Shown: positions 45,837 to 58,264, counted from the first letter of the stretch. The stretch is DNA of 64,000 bases from Talinum fruticosum (GCA_021018815.1 JAITYX010000026.1:1426001-1490000), one strand, 5' to 3'. Program-made: numbers and translations. Notes: generated from the sequence alone by a model not told the origin.

Positions 45837-48800
45837 TGTAACACCCCAAAACACCCCCTAAGAGTATTACATCGCCGTAGTTCCTTAAAGGAACTCCCAA
45901 GGCTCTTTCTAGTGTCGGTTTAGTCGTTTAAACTCAACTTAAAGATAATAAAGGTGGTTTTCCAAAAGAATCCGAGATTTCCTAAAAATTTCGACAGAGT
46001 TCTATTTATAATGTGGACTATCCCTTAGGCTTAGAGCCCTAATACCCTGCATAAAAAGCATGACATAACTCAACGAGCCACATGCTCGGAGTATACAACT
46101 CAACGGCCACACGCTGGAGTCCAACCAATCATGCAATAAAACTTAAAACGATCTAAATGCTTTACTATACATCCGGTACAAACCGTATGAACTAAATTAC
46201 AAGTACAATACTTAGTAACATAAGAAATGCACATTTGTGATTCGAATCACTCAAGAACCAAAGCAAACGACAATCAACTGAGTCCAAAATAAGCTAAGTA
46301 CCGCACACATCTCTTGAAAATGCACTCGCAACACTGGGGGAAAAGGGGGAAATTTGTGGGGGTGAGTAATAAACCACGGGCTCACCGGAGTCTTATACCC
46401 TTAAAATGGAAATTCTTTATACATAATACTCATAATAATGAAATCGATGAAAACGTAATAACATAATATAAATCTATATACTTTCAATTAAATCTCTTAC
46501 AACGTAAAGATCGTAACTCTTTTAATCATTTCAAAACAAAATTTCACATTCATCACAATTCTCTTTTTCCAACTAAATCAACTTTCTAGGCCTTTTGAGG
46601 ACTCGAACTAGCACTTCTTTAATTCCAAGGCGCGACCCCGAACAAAAGGCTCCCGAGACCTATCTTTAGGAAGTCTCGAACGGGCATCTTGCCTCTACAA
46701 CACCCCTGTTGGAACCCTTCCCTCGGAGTTTCTAGTCGGGCTTCCCCAATTCGAACCCTTCGGTATGCTAAACGATCCGTAACCGGTTGATTCAAAACAA
46801 TTTGCACATATTCATTCATCACATTCATTTCACAGACTTTCCCAAATCGATTTAACATCAAGGAAGGCATGACACCACGTGTCACCCTAATAAATTCACT
46901 TTCTCAAATCGGTTTGACACACTCGGAAGGCATAGCACTACGTGCCACCCCTCCAAATTCAATTTCTCAATCAAATTTGCTTCTTTAAAACAGAATCACT
47001 TTTGAAAGGTAATTCACAAGAAGTTACATTCAAGGATCATTTCACGTAAAATACAAAACGCCTTTCAAAACTACTTTTGAACATCACGTAAAGAAATCAC
47101 TTAACACGAATAGCCATCATTCAATGCAAGCGAGTCATTCTCAGCTCTTTTCCAACTATGCCTTTCTCAACTCATCAATTTAATAAGATTAATTCTATTT
47201 TCCGAGCCACAATAATCACAACCGGATACCACTTAATTCAACGCCTCAACTTCTCACAATTCTCTGTCTTTACTTCAATTACTCATTCTACATCTCTACT
47301 TTATGAATCCACTTCTTTTGCTCACGTCTCAGCCATATAACTCCTAATCTCACTTTATCCCTTAAGTTCCTCTTGCTAGGCTCAGCTTCTAACTTAATTT
47401 CATCTCAAGGACTTAGATACATTCTAAACTCAACTTAACCTTACAATTCCTCGCCCATCACTTCCCTGCCTCAAACTCCCATTGTATGTCGCTATCTTAT
47501 TAATCAACTCTTGTTCGTCCATCCTTAGTTATATAACTCTCAATCACTTTTCCTAATTCAATTTCCGTTAGCTTCGCTTACCCTTCACGTTCAGTTCAAC
47601 CTCGAGGATTTAAATATACTTCGAACTCAATAAATCGACAATCACCCACCTCTCACTCCCATATCTCAATTGTGCCTCCATCAATGTGAATTCATATTCC
47701 TCTTTAAACCTCACTCATTATTTCCCGATATTAGCAACCATTTCCCAATGCCGCAATTTCAGTAAATCTCTAAGGCTCAATTTGAAATACTAATTCACAA
47801 TCTATACCCAAACCACAACGTACTTGTCCCCAAATCTCAATACTACTCACTAGACCCAAATAATCTAACTTTATCGGAATCATCGGGTTCCCGATTCAAT
47901 TTTAAGTAACTACTAAATTTCTTCAAAGTTCCCAATTCGGCTCTACTATTTAACCAAGTAAATCCCTTCATGTCCCCGATTCAACTCCTAACAATTCCCT
48001 AACTCTATTCTAAGCTCTTATTTTAATCTTAAACAACTACTAGGTCCGTTTCGCAACACGGATGCTCAAAATTCACAACAAACTCAATATTCACAAGCAA
48101 TCATTCAATATTCATAATAAATCCGTTTGGGTTTCAAAATTACTAATATTTTAGAGTATAAGACTACCCACCTCGAATTCTAGGGTTTGGAATTGATTGA
48201 ATTGCTTGTTGTCCGTATTCGATTTCGGTTGTGTTTAGTTTCGAGGGCTCTCGCTTCCTCTTGCCTCCGGTTCAGCGCTTCGGTTCCCACTACCCCTCGG
48301 CCGGGTCCTCGAGTGCTTCCCGCCGATCTTTCTCCCTCGCCGTCGTCCCCTTTGCTCGTGGTTCTCACCTCCTCTGCCTTTACTTAGGTTTCTCCGGGTT
48401 CCCCTCCCGTTTCTTGCCCCGCCATCGATGTCTCGTCGCCGACCCTTTTCGCTCGTCGTGTACCCTCGCTCGCCGGTCGCCGTTCTCTTGCCCCCTTTTT
48501 TGTTTTTCCTTCGTCCACCGGCCGCCCGGAGGCCATCGGCCCCCTCTCGGTCTCTCGCGCTCTCTCTTTCCCTATTTCCCACTTCTCCCTCTCGCTTTCC
48601 CTGCTAGGGCTCCTTTTCTCGCTTCCTCCACCGAGCCTTCTTCCTCTCTTTCCCCTTTAATTTTCTTTTTGCTGTGTAGCTTCACCTAGGCACTCTAGCA
48701 CATCCCTCTAATTCACACTAATCATGTTCCCAATTTGCCACTTAACTCCCTTTTGTTCTTAGCACCAACTTGTCCTCTTCCTTAGTACTCCTTGTTACAT

Positions 48801-49082
48801 TGCTCTTCCTTTTTCCTCTTACTAACTCGATAATAATTAAACTCACATATGTAGTATAAGCGATCTCGGGTTTTTATTTAGCTAGTCCGAGCGGAAAAGT
48901 TTGGAGGAAGGGATTAATACGCTCTACTAATTATAGTTATGCGCCAATAATAATTCGTTCAATTAGTTTTACGAACATCTAATCACATATATAACTTGGT
49001 CATTCGACCTACTTTATTTAATTAAGGCTAAATAATAAACTTAACTCGTATAGCTACCTAACCCAAAATTATGGGTCTTACA
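45837..49082 (-). repeat. Solo LTR L-4 (3246 bp), inverted
   Basis: Plus strand TGTAACACCCCAAAACACC at the left, TATGGGTCTTACA at the right. It is the inverse of L-5 over its length, with the CCGTTGAGTTG segment (inverted, ~46085-46130), the ACCACGTGTCACC segment and the GC-rich segment 48180-48660. Near 46865-46960 the CACGTGTCACCC block is duplicated. The 152- and 115-codon frames in the GC-rich segment are compositional. Confidence 0.7.
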
Positions 49083-49110
49083 ATGAATCATTCATTATTT
49101 ATGTGAAATA

Positions 49111-49348
49111 GTTCATCTCTATTTACCCAAAGTGATATTTTTGTAGTAGATATAGTTATGTCATTGTCTTTATGACGATATTGCTTACTTAGAGTTGTTG
49201 CAGAGGTAGCCTGGACACACATATATATACATCATATTTGCGAGTGCACGTACCTCCGCACGAACTCTAAGCAAGCAATATAGTCATAAAGAAAAAACAC
49301 ATAACTCAATCTACTAAAAAGCATCTCTTTAGGAAAATAGAGATGAAC
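49111..49348. repeat. Hairpin 1: 98-nt arms, 42-nt loop
   Basis: 49111-49208 pairs with 49251-49348. Outer pairs come from GTTCATCTCTATTT and its inverse, inner ones from TTAGAGTTGTTGCAGAGGTA against the inverse of TACCTCCGCACGAACTCTAA. Arms match at roughly three quarters of positions. Lengths fit either a foldback MITE or a MIRNA-like precursor. Confidence 0.65.
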
Positions 49349-49399
49349 CTTTTGGCATGAATATTAAAATCATTTAAACTAGAAAGTTTCAAGAAAAAG

Positions 49400-50220
49400 A
49401 AATACACAAAGAGGTGGACAACATAAAAACTCAATGGTCTCACCCACGAACCTGTCGAGAGTGAGCTCATTACTCCTCCAAGGCAAACTATCTCAACTAT
49501 CGGAGAATCGGGGACGAAGATAACATTTAAAAGCTTAATTCTTTTGACCCTCGTCGAATGATAATCTTTTAGGCCGCCATTGGAGAGATTAAGCCTTTGT
49601 TTTCTTCCTTGGAGTTCGTGTAGGTGTAGAGGTGGACAACCTCACTTCTTCTTAGGGAGGTTCCTCTTCTTTTCCTTAGAGAAGTTCCTCCCCTTCTCCT
49701 TCGGTAAGTTCCTTCGGACCGAGAGAAGAACGAGAGAAAGGGTCCTCCACCGATTCACTCGCTCTCCAAGGGGGACCAAACGATGATCCCATGCTTGGAA
49801 GTGGCGCCTCCGCCCGCCGCGTCACTTGCTGTTGAGTGCGAATTGCTTGCTTGAATTTCTACAAGTTGGTCAAAGTGGCGCTCTACCCAAGCTTCAAGGA
49901 GGTCCCAGTCAAAACGCAACACAACTTATTTTAGAGCATGAGCTTCATCAAAATCTACAAAATCCAGCTCCATAGCATCATCAATCAAAAGATTATAGAA
50001 TGTCTTCGCAACGAGGGACGAGCAGCAATTAGCAACAGCAGCTTGCTCGGCATGGTCCTTATTGAAGTGTGGGCATACCCAAGCAATTTCTCATACCCAG
50101 TAGGAAATGCTCTATAACTCATTTTCAACTATGATCGAAGGAGATAGTTAAGTCAAAGAATTATTCTTACCAACTCCCTCAATAAAGCCTCTACCCCTCT
50201 TCCCATTCAAATAAGAATTG
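49400..50220 (-). pseudogene. Possible remnant of a CACTA-encoded protein
   Basis: On the minus strand around 50050-49790 the frame reads ELDFVDFDEAHALK, a stop, then RFDWDLLEAWVERHFDQL and a Ser/Ala/Gly-rich stretch. It is unlike the low-complexity neighbours and lies in C2's own DNA. I cannot assign a family. The flanking stretch to 49400 is Lys/Glu-rich on this strand. Confidence 0.3.
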
Positions 50221-50273
50221 TTTTTTACTTCCAATTGTTTACGTATATATTATATATAATAAATAAATAAATA

Positions 50274-50278
<5 letters not shown>

Positions 50279-50364
<86 letters not shown>
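50279..50364. repeat. (TA)n microsatellite
   Basis: Uninterrupted TA dinucleotides, preceded by AAATAAATAAAT. It abuts the left arm of hairpin 2. Confidence 0.95.
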
Positions 50365-50365
<1 letters not shown>

Positions 50366-50988
50366 GGTTTCCTTTTTGCTTCCAATTTCGATGTATTATA
50401 CATTATCATAAACTAGACATGATTTTATTTGAAATTTTACATAGGACAAATTAATATGAATAAAATGGTTAGATCATCCCTTTAATTTGCTTTAATGACC
50501 CTAAGATATAACTATAACCGGAGTTCCTATAACCCTTGTTGTCTTTAACAATGAGGTCGAATTCACTAGGCAAGACATAGTAGTCTATGTGCAGCGTGGG
50601 TTAGTACACAAAGAAAGGAAAAGGTGATAAAGGCTTTATTGGAGAAAAAGGTGATAAAAAATCGGGAATTATTACTAGTTTTGTGATTGTTTACCACCTT
50701 TATCTCCAATAAAGCCTTTATCACTTCCCTTTCTTCATGTACTCGACCCACGCTGCAAATAAACTCTATGTCTTACCTAGTGAATCCGACCTAATTGCTA
50801 AAGTCAATAAGGGTTATGGAAACTCTATTCTATTTTTTGTCTTGGGTTGTTAAAGCAAACTAAATGGATGGCCTAACATTTCATTGATATTCATTATTGT
50901 CTTATGCATTACGTAAACTTCAAAAAATCATGTACTATAGTTTACGATCATGTATAATACAACAAACTTGCACCCAAAAAAGAAACCG
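50365..50988. repeat. Hairpin 2: long inverted repeat, ~290-nt arms
   Basis: 50365-50655 pairs with 50693-50988 around a 37-base loop. Matching blocks occur along the whole arm: CGGTTTC at the tip, GTATTATACAT, TTTGCTTTAA, ATAACCCTT, GATTCACTAGG/GAATTCACTAGG, GCAGCGTGGGT and GATAAAGGCTTTATTGGAGA. The inner half is nearly identical, the outer half more diverged. This is a foldback-type element or inverted duplication; its transcript would form a long double-stranded RNA. Confidence 0.8.
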
Positions 50989-51166
50989 GAAATTTATATA
51001 ATTGGATAAATTAGTCCACCCCCAACTTCAACTCATCAAAATAAATAAATTTAATAACAAATTTATCTTTATGAGAAGTATTTGGGGAGATCCCTATATC
51101 TAAATACCTTTCCAGCTTTTTACATTTTCACATTTATATTTTCTCCCTATTAATCGATATATATAT
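50989..51166. other. C2 interior between hairpin 2 and L-5
   Basis: AT-rich, without a gene. Its CATCAAAATAAATAAATTT and TTTATCTTTATGAGAAG segments are repeated after L-5 (54510-54570), a local duplication of C2 DNA. Confidence 0.5.
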
Positions 51167-54100
51167 TGTAATACCCGGAATTTTAAAGAAAGCAATTGAA
51201 AAGCATAGAATTATTGAGTATTTTTCCCGCAACTAGGGGGTTGAGTGGCTGATTTTATTTACGGCTAGACATATTACGTTAGAATTCCTTTGGAGGCTGG
51301 TATTGAATAAATAAAATCAAGGAAATTGCCTTCCTTTTACATCTCGAGCTGAACCGTTGGGTGATTAAGAATTGTCGTGGCGGCATATTAAAATAAGTTA
51401 GGACGCAGATAACGTAAGAGGACGGAAGGGAGGAGATGTGGACTTGTCGTATATGGGCCGGTGGTTATTTTCACTGAATTATGAAGAGATAATTAAGCCA
51501 TTTGGGGGTCCAATTAGGAGCATTAACCGCCAATTAAGCGGTGGAGAGAGAGAAGCAAGAAAAGAAGGAGGGGGTCGGGGAAAGCAAGAGCGAAGCGAGC
51601 AAGAAGGAAAGAGAGGGGAAGCGGGCGAGTGAAACACGAGAGAGACAGAGAGCGCGTGCGGGAGCCGGAGCAAAGTCGGTGGCCCGCCTGAACGGCGAGC
51701 GGCCGGCGGCGCGAGGAGAGCGGGGGCTCGGGAAGGCGAAAAGGGGAAGAAATGGAACGAAGGAAGAAGGGAAAAGGGAAGACCGAGCGCAGAGACAGGG
51801 GGAAGAAGGCGAGCGGTGCAAGGTCCGACGAGACCAAGGGGTGGCTGGCGACCACCGCAGACCGGAAAACGACGGCCGGCGACCCAAGTAAGTGGCGAGC
51901 GAGGGGAAAAGCGAGAGGCTGGGTAGAGCAAGGGGTGGAGCGAGGGCAGCGTGAGAAAGTCCGAGAGGCCGGGACCGGGACAAGCAACGGCCGCAAGGGG
52001 AAAGACCGACGGCAGACGCGTGAGGGCCGGGACCGAGGGCGGCGAAACCGAACCGCCGAACCGAGAAGCAAGCGAGTCTCCCCGAAACCGAACGCAACCG
52101 AACACAAAGCGGAGACAGCAAGCAATTCGATCAATCCCTAAAACTCGAGAATGTCGGTGGGTAGTCTTATACTCTAAACTACTACTAATTTCGAATCCAA
52201 ATGAGTTTATTGTGATTGTTGAATGTGATTGTGAATACCGAACTTGTACGCTTCGAGTGGGATTAGTAGTTGCTTGAAAGTCAAATTAGGAGTTGTAAGG
52301 GGAATTGATAGTTGTTTAGGCCTCGAACTGGAAACCGGGAATTCAAACGAAGTTGGGTTACTAGGGTATAACGAGTAGTATCGGGAATCCGGTCGGTTGG
52401 GGATAAGTACGTATGGTTTGGCCATAGGTTATGAATTGATGTTCAGATTGAGTCCTAGAGATTTACTCGAATTTGTGGCATTGAGAGACGAGCACTAATA
52501 TCGAGAAATAACGAGGGAAGTGTAAAGAGGAGTATGAGATTGTATTGAGTAGTGCACAATTGAGGCATGGGAGTGAGAAGTGGGTGAGTGTTGGGATAAT
52601 CGAGTTCAAAAGGTAATTAAATCCTCGAGGTTGAACCGAGCGTGAAAGTAAGTAGCTAACGGGAATTGAATAATGAAAAGTAAGTAAGAGGTACATAATT
52701 GAGGATGGGCAAGCAAGAATCGATTAATAAGGTAAGAGATATTAAATGAGAAATTGAGGTTGGGAAATAGCAAGTTGGGGACGGTAAAGTGGAACTAAGC
52801 CATAGTCATGTCTAAGACCTTGAAGAGAGAATTGAATTAAAAGGCGAATAGAGATAGAGGAAATTCGGCAAAGTAAGTTTAAGGATATACGGTTGAATGA
52901 GGGCAAAAGAGGTCGGTTTACAAAGTGAAGTCGGAAATGAGGAAATGAGGTAAAGATAGTGGATTGGGAAAAATGAGAACGTTGAATTAGGTAATATCTA
53001 CTTATGGTTATTGTGGCCTGAAAATGGAAATTAATTGTACTAGAATGGTAGATTGAGAAAGGTATAGTTGGAAAGAGTGGAGAATGACTCGCTTACGTTG
53101 ATTGGTGGCTATTCGTGTTATGTTATTGCTTACGTGATACTCAAAAATAGTTTCGAAAGGAGTTTTGTATTTTACGTAAATGATTCCTGAATGCAACTTC
53201 TTGAGAACCGCCTTTCGAACGTGATTATGTTTTTAAAGAAGCGAGGCTTGTTGAGAAAATGAATCAGATTTGAGAAAGTGAATTTATAAGGGTGACACGT
53301 GGTGTCATGCCTTCCTTGATACTAAATCGATTGAGAAAGTCGTAAAGTGAATGTGATGAATAAGTACGTGCAAAGAGTTTTGAATCAACGAGGCTATGGA
53401 TCGTTTAGCATACCGAAGGGTTCGAATCGGGGATGCCCAGCTAGAGACTTCGAGGGAAGGATTCTAACAGGGGTCCTGCAGTGGCGGGATGCCCGATCCG
53501 AGACTTCCTAGAAGATAGGTCCCGGGAGCCTTTTATCCGGGGTCACGCCTCAACGAAATAAGAGAAATCCGAGAAATCCGAGAAACTACGTGAAATTATG
53601 AGAAAAGAAGTGCTAGTTCGAATCCTCAAAAGGCCCGTAAAAGTTGATTCAACCCCAAAAGAAGTATTCTTGAATGTGAATGTGTGCTTTTAAGTGATTA
53701 AAGAGTCTTGATCTTTTTCATTGCAAGAGATTTCAGTGAAAAGTATATAGATTTGTATTACGTTATTATGTTTTCGCAGATTTCATTATTATGAGTATTA
53801 TGTGTAAAGAATTTCCATTTAAGGGTATAAGACTCCGGTGAGCCCGTTGATTATTGCTCACCCCCACAAATTGCCCCGTCCCCACCCGAGTGTTGCAGGT
53901 ACACTTTCGAAGCATAATCTACACTTAACACGCTTCGGACTCCTGCCGATTGTTGACGGTTGAAGTGACCCAAGTGGTCTGTCATGCATTGTTTATTTCT
54001 AAATGATTGTACTTGTAATTTAGTGCATATAGTTGTACCAAGTGTATAGTAACCAGTTAGATTGTTTTAAGTTGGATTGTTTTAAATTTTACCGCATGAT

Positions 54101-54388
54101 TGGTTGAACTCCGGCGTGTGGCCGTTGAGTTGTATACTCCGAGCGTGTGGCTCGTCGAGTTTTATTATGCTTTTTATGCGAGATTTTAAGGCTTTAAGCC
54201 TATGGGTTAGTCCATGTTTCAAACGGAACTCGCCAAAATTTCCGAGAATCTCGGATTCTTTTGGGAAAACCACCGGTATTACCTTTAAGTTGAGTTTAGA
54301 CAAGCAAACCAACACCAAAAGAGCCTTGGGAGTTCCTTTAAGGAACTCCGGCAATGTAATACTCGCAGGGGTGTTTTAGGGTGTTACA
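51167..54388 (+). repeat. Solo LTR L-5 (3222 bp)
   Basis: TGTAATACCCGGAATTTT...AGGGTGTTACA, flanked by the 5-base target duplication TATAT (51162-51166; 54389-54393), though in AT-rich DNA. Same family as L-1 and L-4. GC-rich purine segment at 51540-52130 supports several overlapping spurious frames. Confidence 0.8.
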
Positions 54389-55522
54389 TATATATATATA
54401 ACCACAAATGTTTCTATTTCCTCAAAACCTAAACCATAAATATTTTTATTTCTCTAAACTCTAACCATATTTGAATACCAATTTCGATAATCGGATAAAT
54501 GAGTTCACAACATCACCTCATCAAAATAAACAAATTTGGATACAAATTTATCTTTATGAGAAGGTTTTGGGGATGATCCTATATCCAAATTATCTTTGTA
54601 TTTCTCTAAAGCCCTAAACAAATTTGGATGCACTCTTATGATCTATCATCCTTACTTATCATATTTCACTATAATTACCACAAATCTTAAACTCCTAAAC
54701 TCGATCATTTCTCAAAATCTCAAACATTTCATGAATTCCCAACTTAATAAACTAAACAAATGTTCCCCACATTCTTAATATTCAACATTTCAACAAAGAT
54801 TCAACATTTCAACAATCTCAAACATTATCCACATTCTGAACATTCAACATTTAAACAATCTCAAACATTACCTACATTCTCAACATTCACATAACTACTG
54901 CAAATACATTCAACATTTTAACCGTAATACATTTTCTAAATAACTTAAGGCCAAAAATAAGAGATGATAGAGATTTATACCTAAGAACCGATAACGGCGA
55001 GGGTCGGGAGATGCTTCACACCGAGAATTTAAGGAAATGTACACTTAAATGAGATGAGAGGAAACTATAAAGAAATGAAAGATTAAGAGAGAAGAGATGT
55101 AGACGGCGAGATTGAGGAAAGGCTTACCAATTCAAGTTGACCAGGCAAGGAACGAATTCCATATTTGATGAGGGTCACGTGAAGGAGAGAGAAAGCTGTA
55201 GAAAGCGATAAGACCGAGAGTAGTTGTAAATGGGCGTGGAAACAAGCAGATCACGTTTTTAAGCTAATCTAAAAGACATATAACGACGGTTCTATCACGT
55301 AACCATCGTCATATGTCACATTTAACGACTGGTTCTATTAAAGGAACAAGTAGTTAAATGTTTCAGAAAACTTATGACAACGATTCTTACATTAGAACCG
55401 TCGTCATAGGTGTTAAAAAGTGCTTGTTATTTACAAAAATGCCACCGGTCCAGTTTTCATGACGGTTTGGCCTTCTAACCGTCGTTAAAGACTCATCATT
55501 AAAAGTGGTTCCCGTAGTAGTA
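54389..55522. repeat. C2 right interior and terminal region
   Basis: AT-rich with repeated CATTCTCAACATTCA-like units (54770-54930), then subterminal motifs (AACCGTCGTCATA and inverse) from 55275 and the terminal repeat. The end matches C1 (1260-1369). Confidence 0.7.
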
Positions 55523-55525
55523 CTC

Positions 55526-56125
55526 AATAAAAAGATGTCTAACGAAGAAGTGGTCGAAAGCTTCTAAGATGTCTTCCCAAGAATAAATGAGGTCCAAAGG
55601 TGACATTGATTGAAGAAGTTGAGGACTTCAAAGAAACTTAAGCTTGATGATCTCATTAGGAAACTTCGACCCATGAGCTAGCTACATCTCTAAAAGGAGG
55701 AAACTGAAATTAGCACTAGAAGGAATATTTCGTTGAAAGTCTCAAAAGAAGTTGAACCAAGTCCAAGCAGCTCAGATTTAGAAAAGGACCCAATGGTACT
55801 TCTCAACAGAGGCTTCAAAGAGATGATAAAGCACAAGAAGTAGTAGAAGAAGCCAAGAAATGAGGTTCTCTCGAAAAGATAGAAAGGTAGAACCTATTTC
55901 TCTCCAAACTCTTCTTTTACAAAAAAAAAAAAAACTCGGGTGCTTTGAGTGTGCTAGTAAAGAACACATCGTCCAGGATTGCTCAAAGAGGAAGAAAGAT
56001 TACAAGAAGAAGAAGGCCAAGGAGGCTATATGTGGTGGAGATGAATCAAAAGATGAGGAAGACATTGAGGATGAATCCAAGTGTCTAATGGCGATGGCTA
56101 ACTCGGACACGTAAACCGAGTCGAA
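55526..56125 (+). pseudogene. copia-3 gag, right part, with intact zinc knuckle
   Basis: Resumes after the CTC duplication with KKMSNEEVVESF. Includes LKLDDLIRKL, a MVLLNRGFKEMIKHKK block and a complete CCHC knuckle CFECASKEHIVQDC (C-x2-C-x4-H-x4-C; ~55950-55992) followed by a basic and then acidic tail to a stop at 56112. The N-terminal part holds stops. Confidence 0.8.
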
Positions 56126-56860
56126 TAAGACTCATCCGATTATGAGGAAACTAATCCTCAAGAGGTAATTATTTACTTTCTTAAATTCTCTAAGAAAGAA
56201 CTCACTAAATACATTTTTAATATAAGGAAAACTCCAATTTTGATTCTTCTCTCTTTCAAGAAAAAGTTGAGTCTTTAAAAACTAACACTATTTTCAAAAA
56301 TGATTTAGAAAAATTGAGACTTAAGATTAAGATACTCGAGACCAACTCACAAGATAATAAGAATGAGTCCGAGAACGAGGTTTTGAAGAAAAAGATGGAA
56401 GAGTCTCATAACTTGATTTTAAAATTCACTAAAGGCCGAAAAACCTTGATCTACTTCGGGTTCCCAATGTGTTTGTGTTAGAAAAGAAGTTTTGGGTTTT
56501 AACTCGAATAGGAGGACAACTCCTATAAGAGTCTTTTTAAAAGGATTCGGACAAATCACTTTAGAAAAGTCTAGCATGGTCCAACTCAATTAGTGAGAAA
56601 GAGGATTGAGCCCGGAAAAGTTTATCAAACGAAGTCTTCCGAGACCTCTTATAAAAGAAAAGATTTTAACAAATCCGTGACTCAATTTTCAAAGATGAAG
56701 AGTTAGAATTAGACTTGCCCTAAGATTATTCAGATTTGGGTTCCCAAGAGTGCCCTTCCTCCAAAACTGACCTCAGTAAAAAAATTACTAGGTTTGTTAG
56801 AGGAAGTATGAATGGTTAGTTTGTTTTCCTTTTGTAGGTATGTCATAGAGAAAAAGCAAC
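56126..56860 (+). pseudogene. copia-3 gag-protease linker
   Basis: Leu/Lys/Glu/Asn-rich, likely coiled coil, homologous to 38000-38530 and 2441-3212. Broken by several stops. No domain expected. Confidence 0.55.
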
Positions 56861-57330
56861 AGTGGTTGCTCAACACACATGATCTGGGGACCCAAGCATC
56901 TTCATTGAGTTGAAGAACAAGAAAGGTAGACGAGTCACTTTTGAAGACAACAAGCAAAGGTAAAATTGTTGGGATTGGAAGAGTTGGATATGGAAATAAC
57001 TCATTTAATCCTATTTATCTTGTTAAAGGGCTCAAGTACAATCTTCTAAGCATATCTCAACTCTGCGACAAAGGACAAGAAGTAAGGTTCACTCGGACCA
57101 AATATTTCATCTCGGATGCAACAACAAATGAAACTAAACTTTCTGGTCCGAGGTTAGGTAACACTTATACTATTTCTTTAAGTAATTCTTCTTAGAATCT
57201 CTATTATCTTAAAGTTGTTATGAATGATAATTCATGGGCATTGCATTATAGATTAGGTCATATTAGCATGCACACTATCAAGAAATTATCATCACATGGG
57301 TTAATCAAAGGACTCCCTAAATGTGCATGT
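56861..57330 (+). pseudogene. copia-3 protease and GAG-pre-integrase
   Basis: The protease start is degraded (the Asp-Ser-Gly motif cannot be read). TSKGKIVGIGRVGYGNNSF and YLVKGLKYNLLSISQLCDKG (57015-57075) follow, then the zinc-binding domain with HYRLGHISMHTIKKL, where the usual His-His is His-Tyr (57243-57290). Confidence 0.75.
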
Positions 57331-58264
57331 GTGATGTTTATATAAAAGGGAAACAAGTTAGGTTTTCATTCAAACCACATAAAATTGTTTCCACATCAAA
57401 AGTTCTTGAACCGATTCATATGAATACATGTGGGGAAATTCCTATTAATATCTTAGGAGGTAAATCATATGTTCTTGTTATTATTGATGATTATTCAAGA
57501 GTTACCTGGGTGTGTTTTCTTAAGAACAAAAAGGAAGCATTCAAGCAGTTCCCCGGAGTTTACAAATAGATACAACTTGAATATGGGACTCGGATGTAAG
57601 GGTCAAAACCCACCATGGAAGAGAATTTGACTACTCCGAGTTTGCAGACTTTTGTGACAAATTTGGTATCTTCCATAACTTATCAGCTCCAAGAACCCCT
57701 CAACAAAACATAGTTGTAGAGAAAAAGAACAGAACCCTTAAAGAGATTGGTAGAACAATGATGATCGAGAATAATCTACCATATTACTTCAGGCTGAGGC
57801 GATCAACACGGCCAACTACACATTGGACCATTGCCTCATTCGCCCAATCCTCAAGAAAACACCATATGAGCTCTACGAAGGAAAGAAGTCCAACATTTCC
57901 TACTTCAAGCCTTTTTGGATGCAAATGTTTTGTTCACAACAATGGTAAGACTCGTCTAACTAAGTTGATGCTAGATCGGACAAAGGTATTTCACTTGGTT
58001 ATTCTACCCATAACAAAGCTTATCATATTTTTAATAAAAGGACTAACACAAGTAGAAGAAAGAATCTACGTTGTTTTTTATGAACCTCATTATGGCAAAA
58101 TAAGTGAGTCAACATTTTCGGATCTCAAGCTCACCAGGGATGATGATGACTTGATTGAAGTTGAGCTCAAAAACACCGAAAACAAAAGAATGAAGCCCCG
58201 ACTAAGCCAATTCAACAGATTGAGCAGCTCAGTCGGACTCGGTTCGGGGATCTCAAACCCATGA
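57331..58264 (+). pseudogene. copia-3 integrase, disrupted
   Basis: Core: GGKSYVLVIIDDYSRVTWVC (first Asp, 57459-57515), then VKTHHGREFDYSEFADF, in which the second catalytic Asp is His (~57612), then PQQNIVVEKKNRTLKEIGR with the catalytic Glu (57698-57755). The C-terminal domain (FGCKCFVHNNGK; ISLGYSTHNKAYHIF; SESTFSDLKL) runs to 58140. Frameshifts at ~57567, 57590 and 57960. Confidence 0.8.

Larger units (their letters stand above)
45304..55522. mobile_element. CACTA (En/Spm-like) transposon C2, 10.2 kb
   Basis: Left end CACTACTACAGGAACCACTT and right end inverse AAGTGGTTCCCGTAGTAGTA form imperfect terminal inverted repeats. A 3-base target duplication CTC (45301-45303; 55523-55525) is exact, and the gag reading continues across it. 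Both ends carry subterminal copies of ATGACGATGGTTCTAATGT / its inverse. No transposase is recognisable; about 3.75 kb is C2's own DNA, the rest being solo LTRs L-4 and L-5. It is probably a non-autonomous copy. Confidence 0.85.

Noticed and set aside
48180..48689. 152- and 115-codon frames in L-4
   Set aside because: Low-complexity reading of the same LTR segment; not conserved with the other copies.
51479..52141. Overlapping open frames of 129-208 codons on both strands in L-5
   Set aside because: They lie in a GC-rich, stop-poor LTR segment, overlap in several frames, and are Ser/Pro/Arg low-complexity. The homologous parts of L-1 and L-4 do not keep the same frame.
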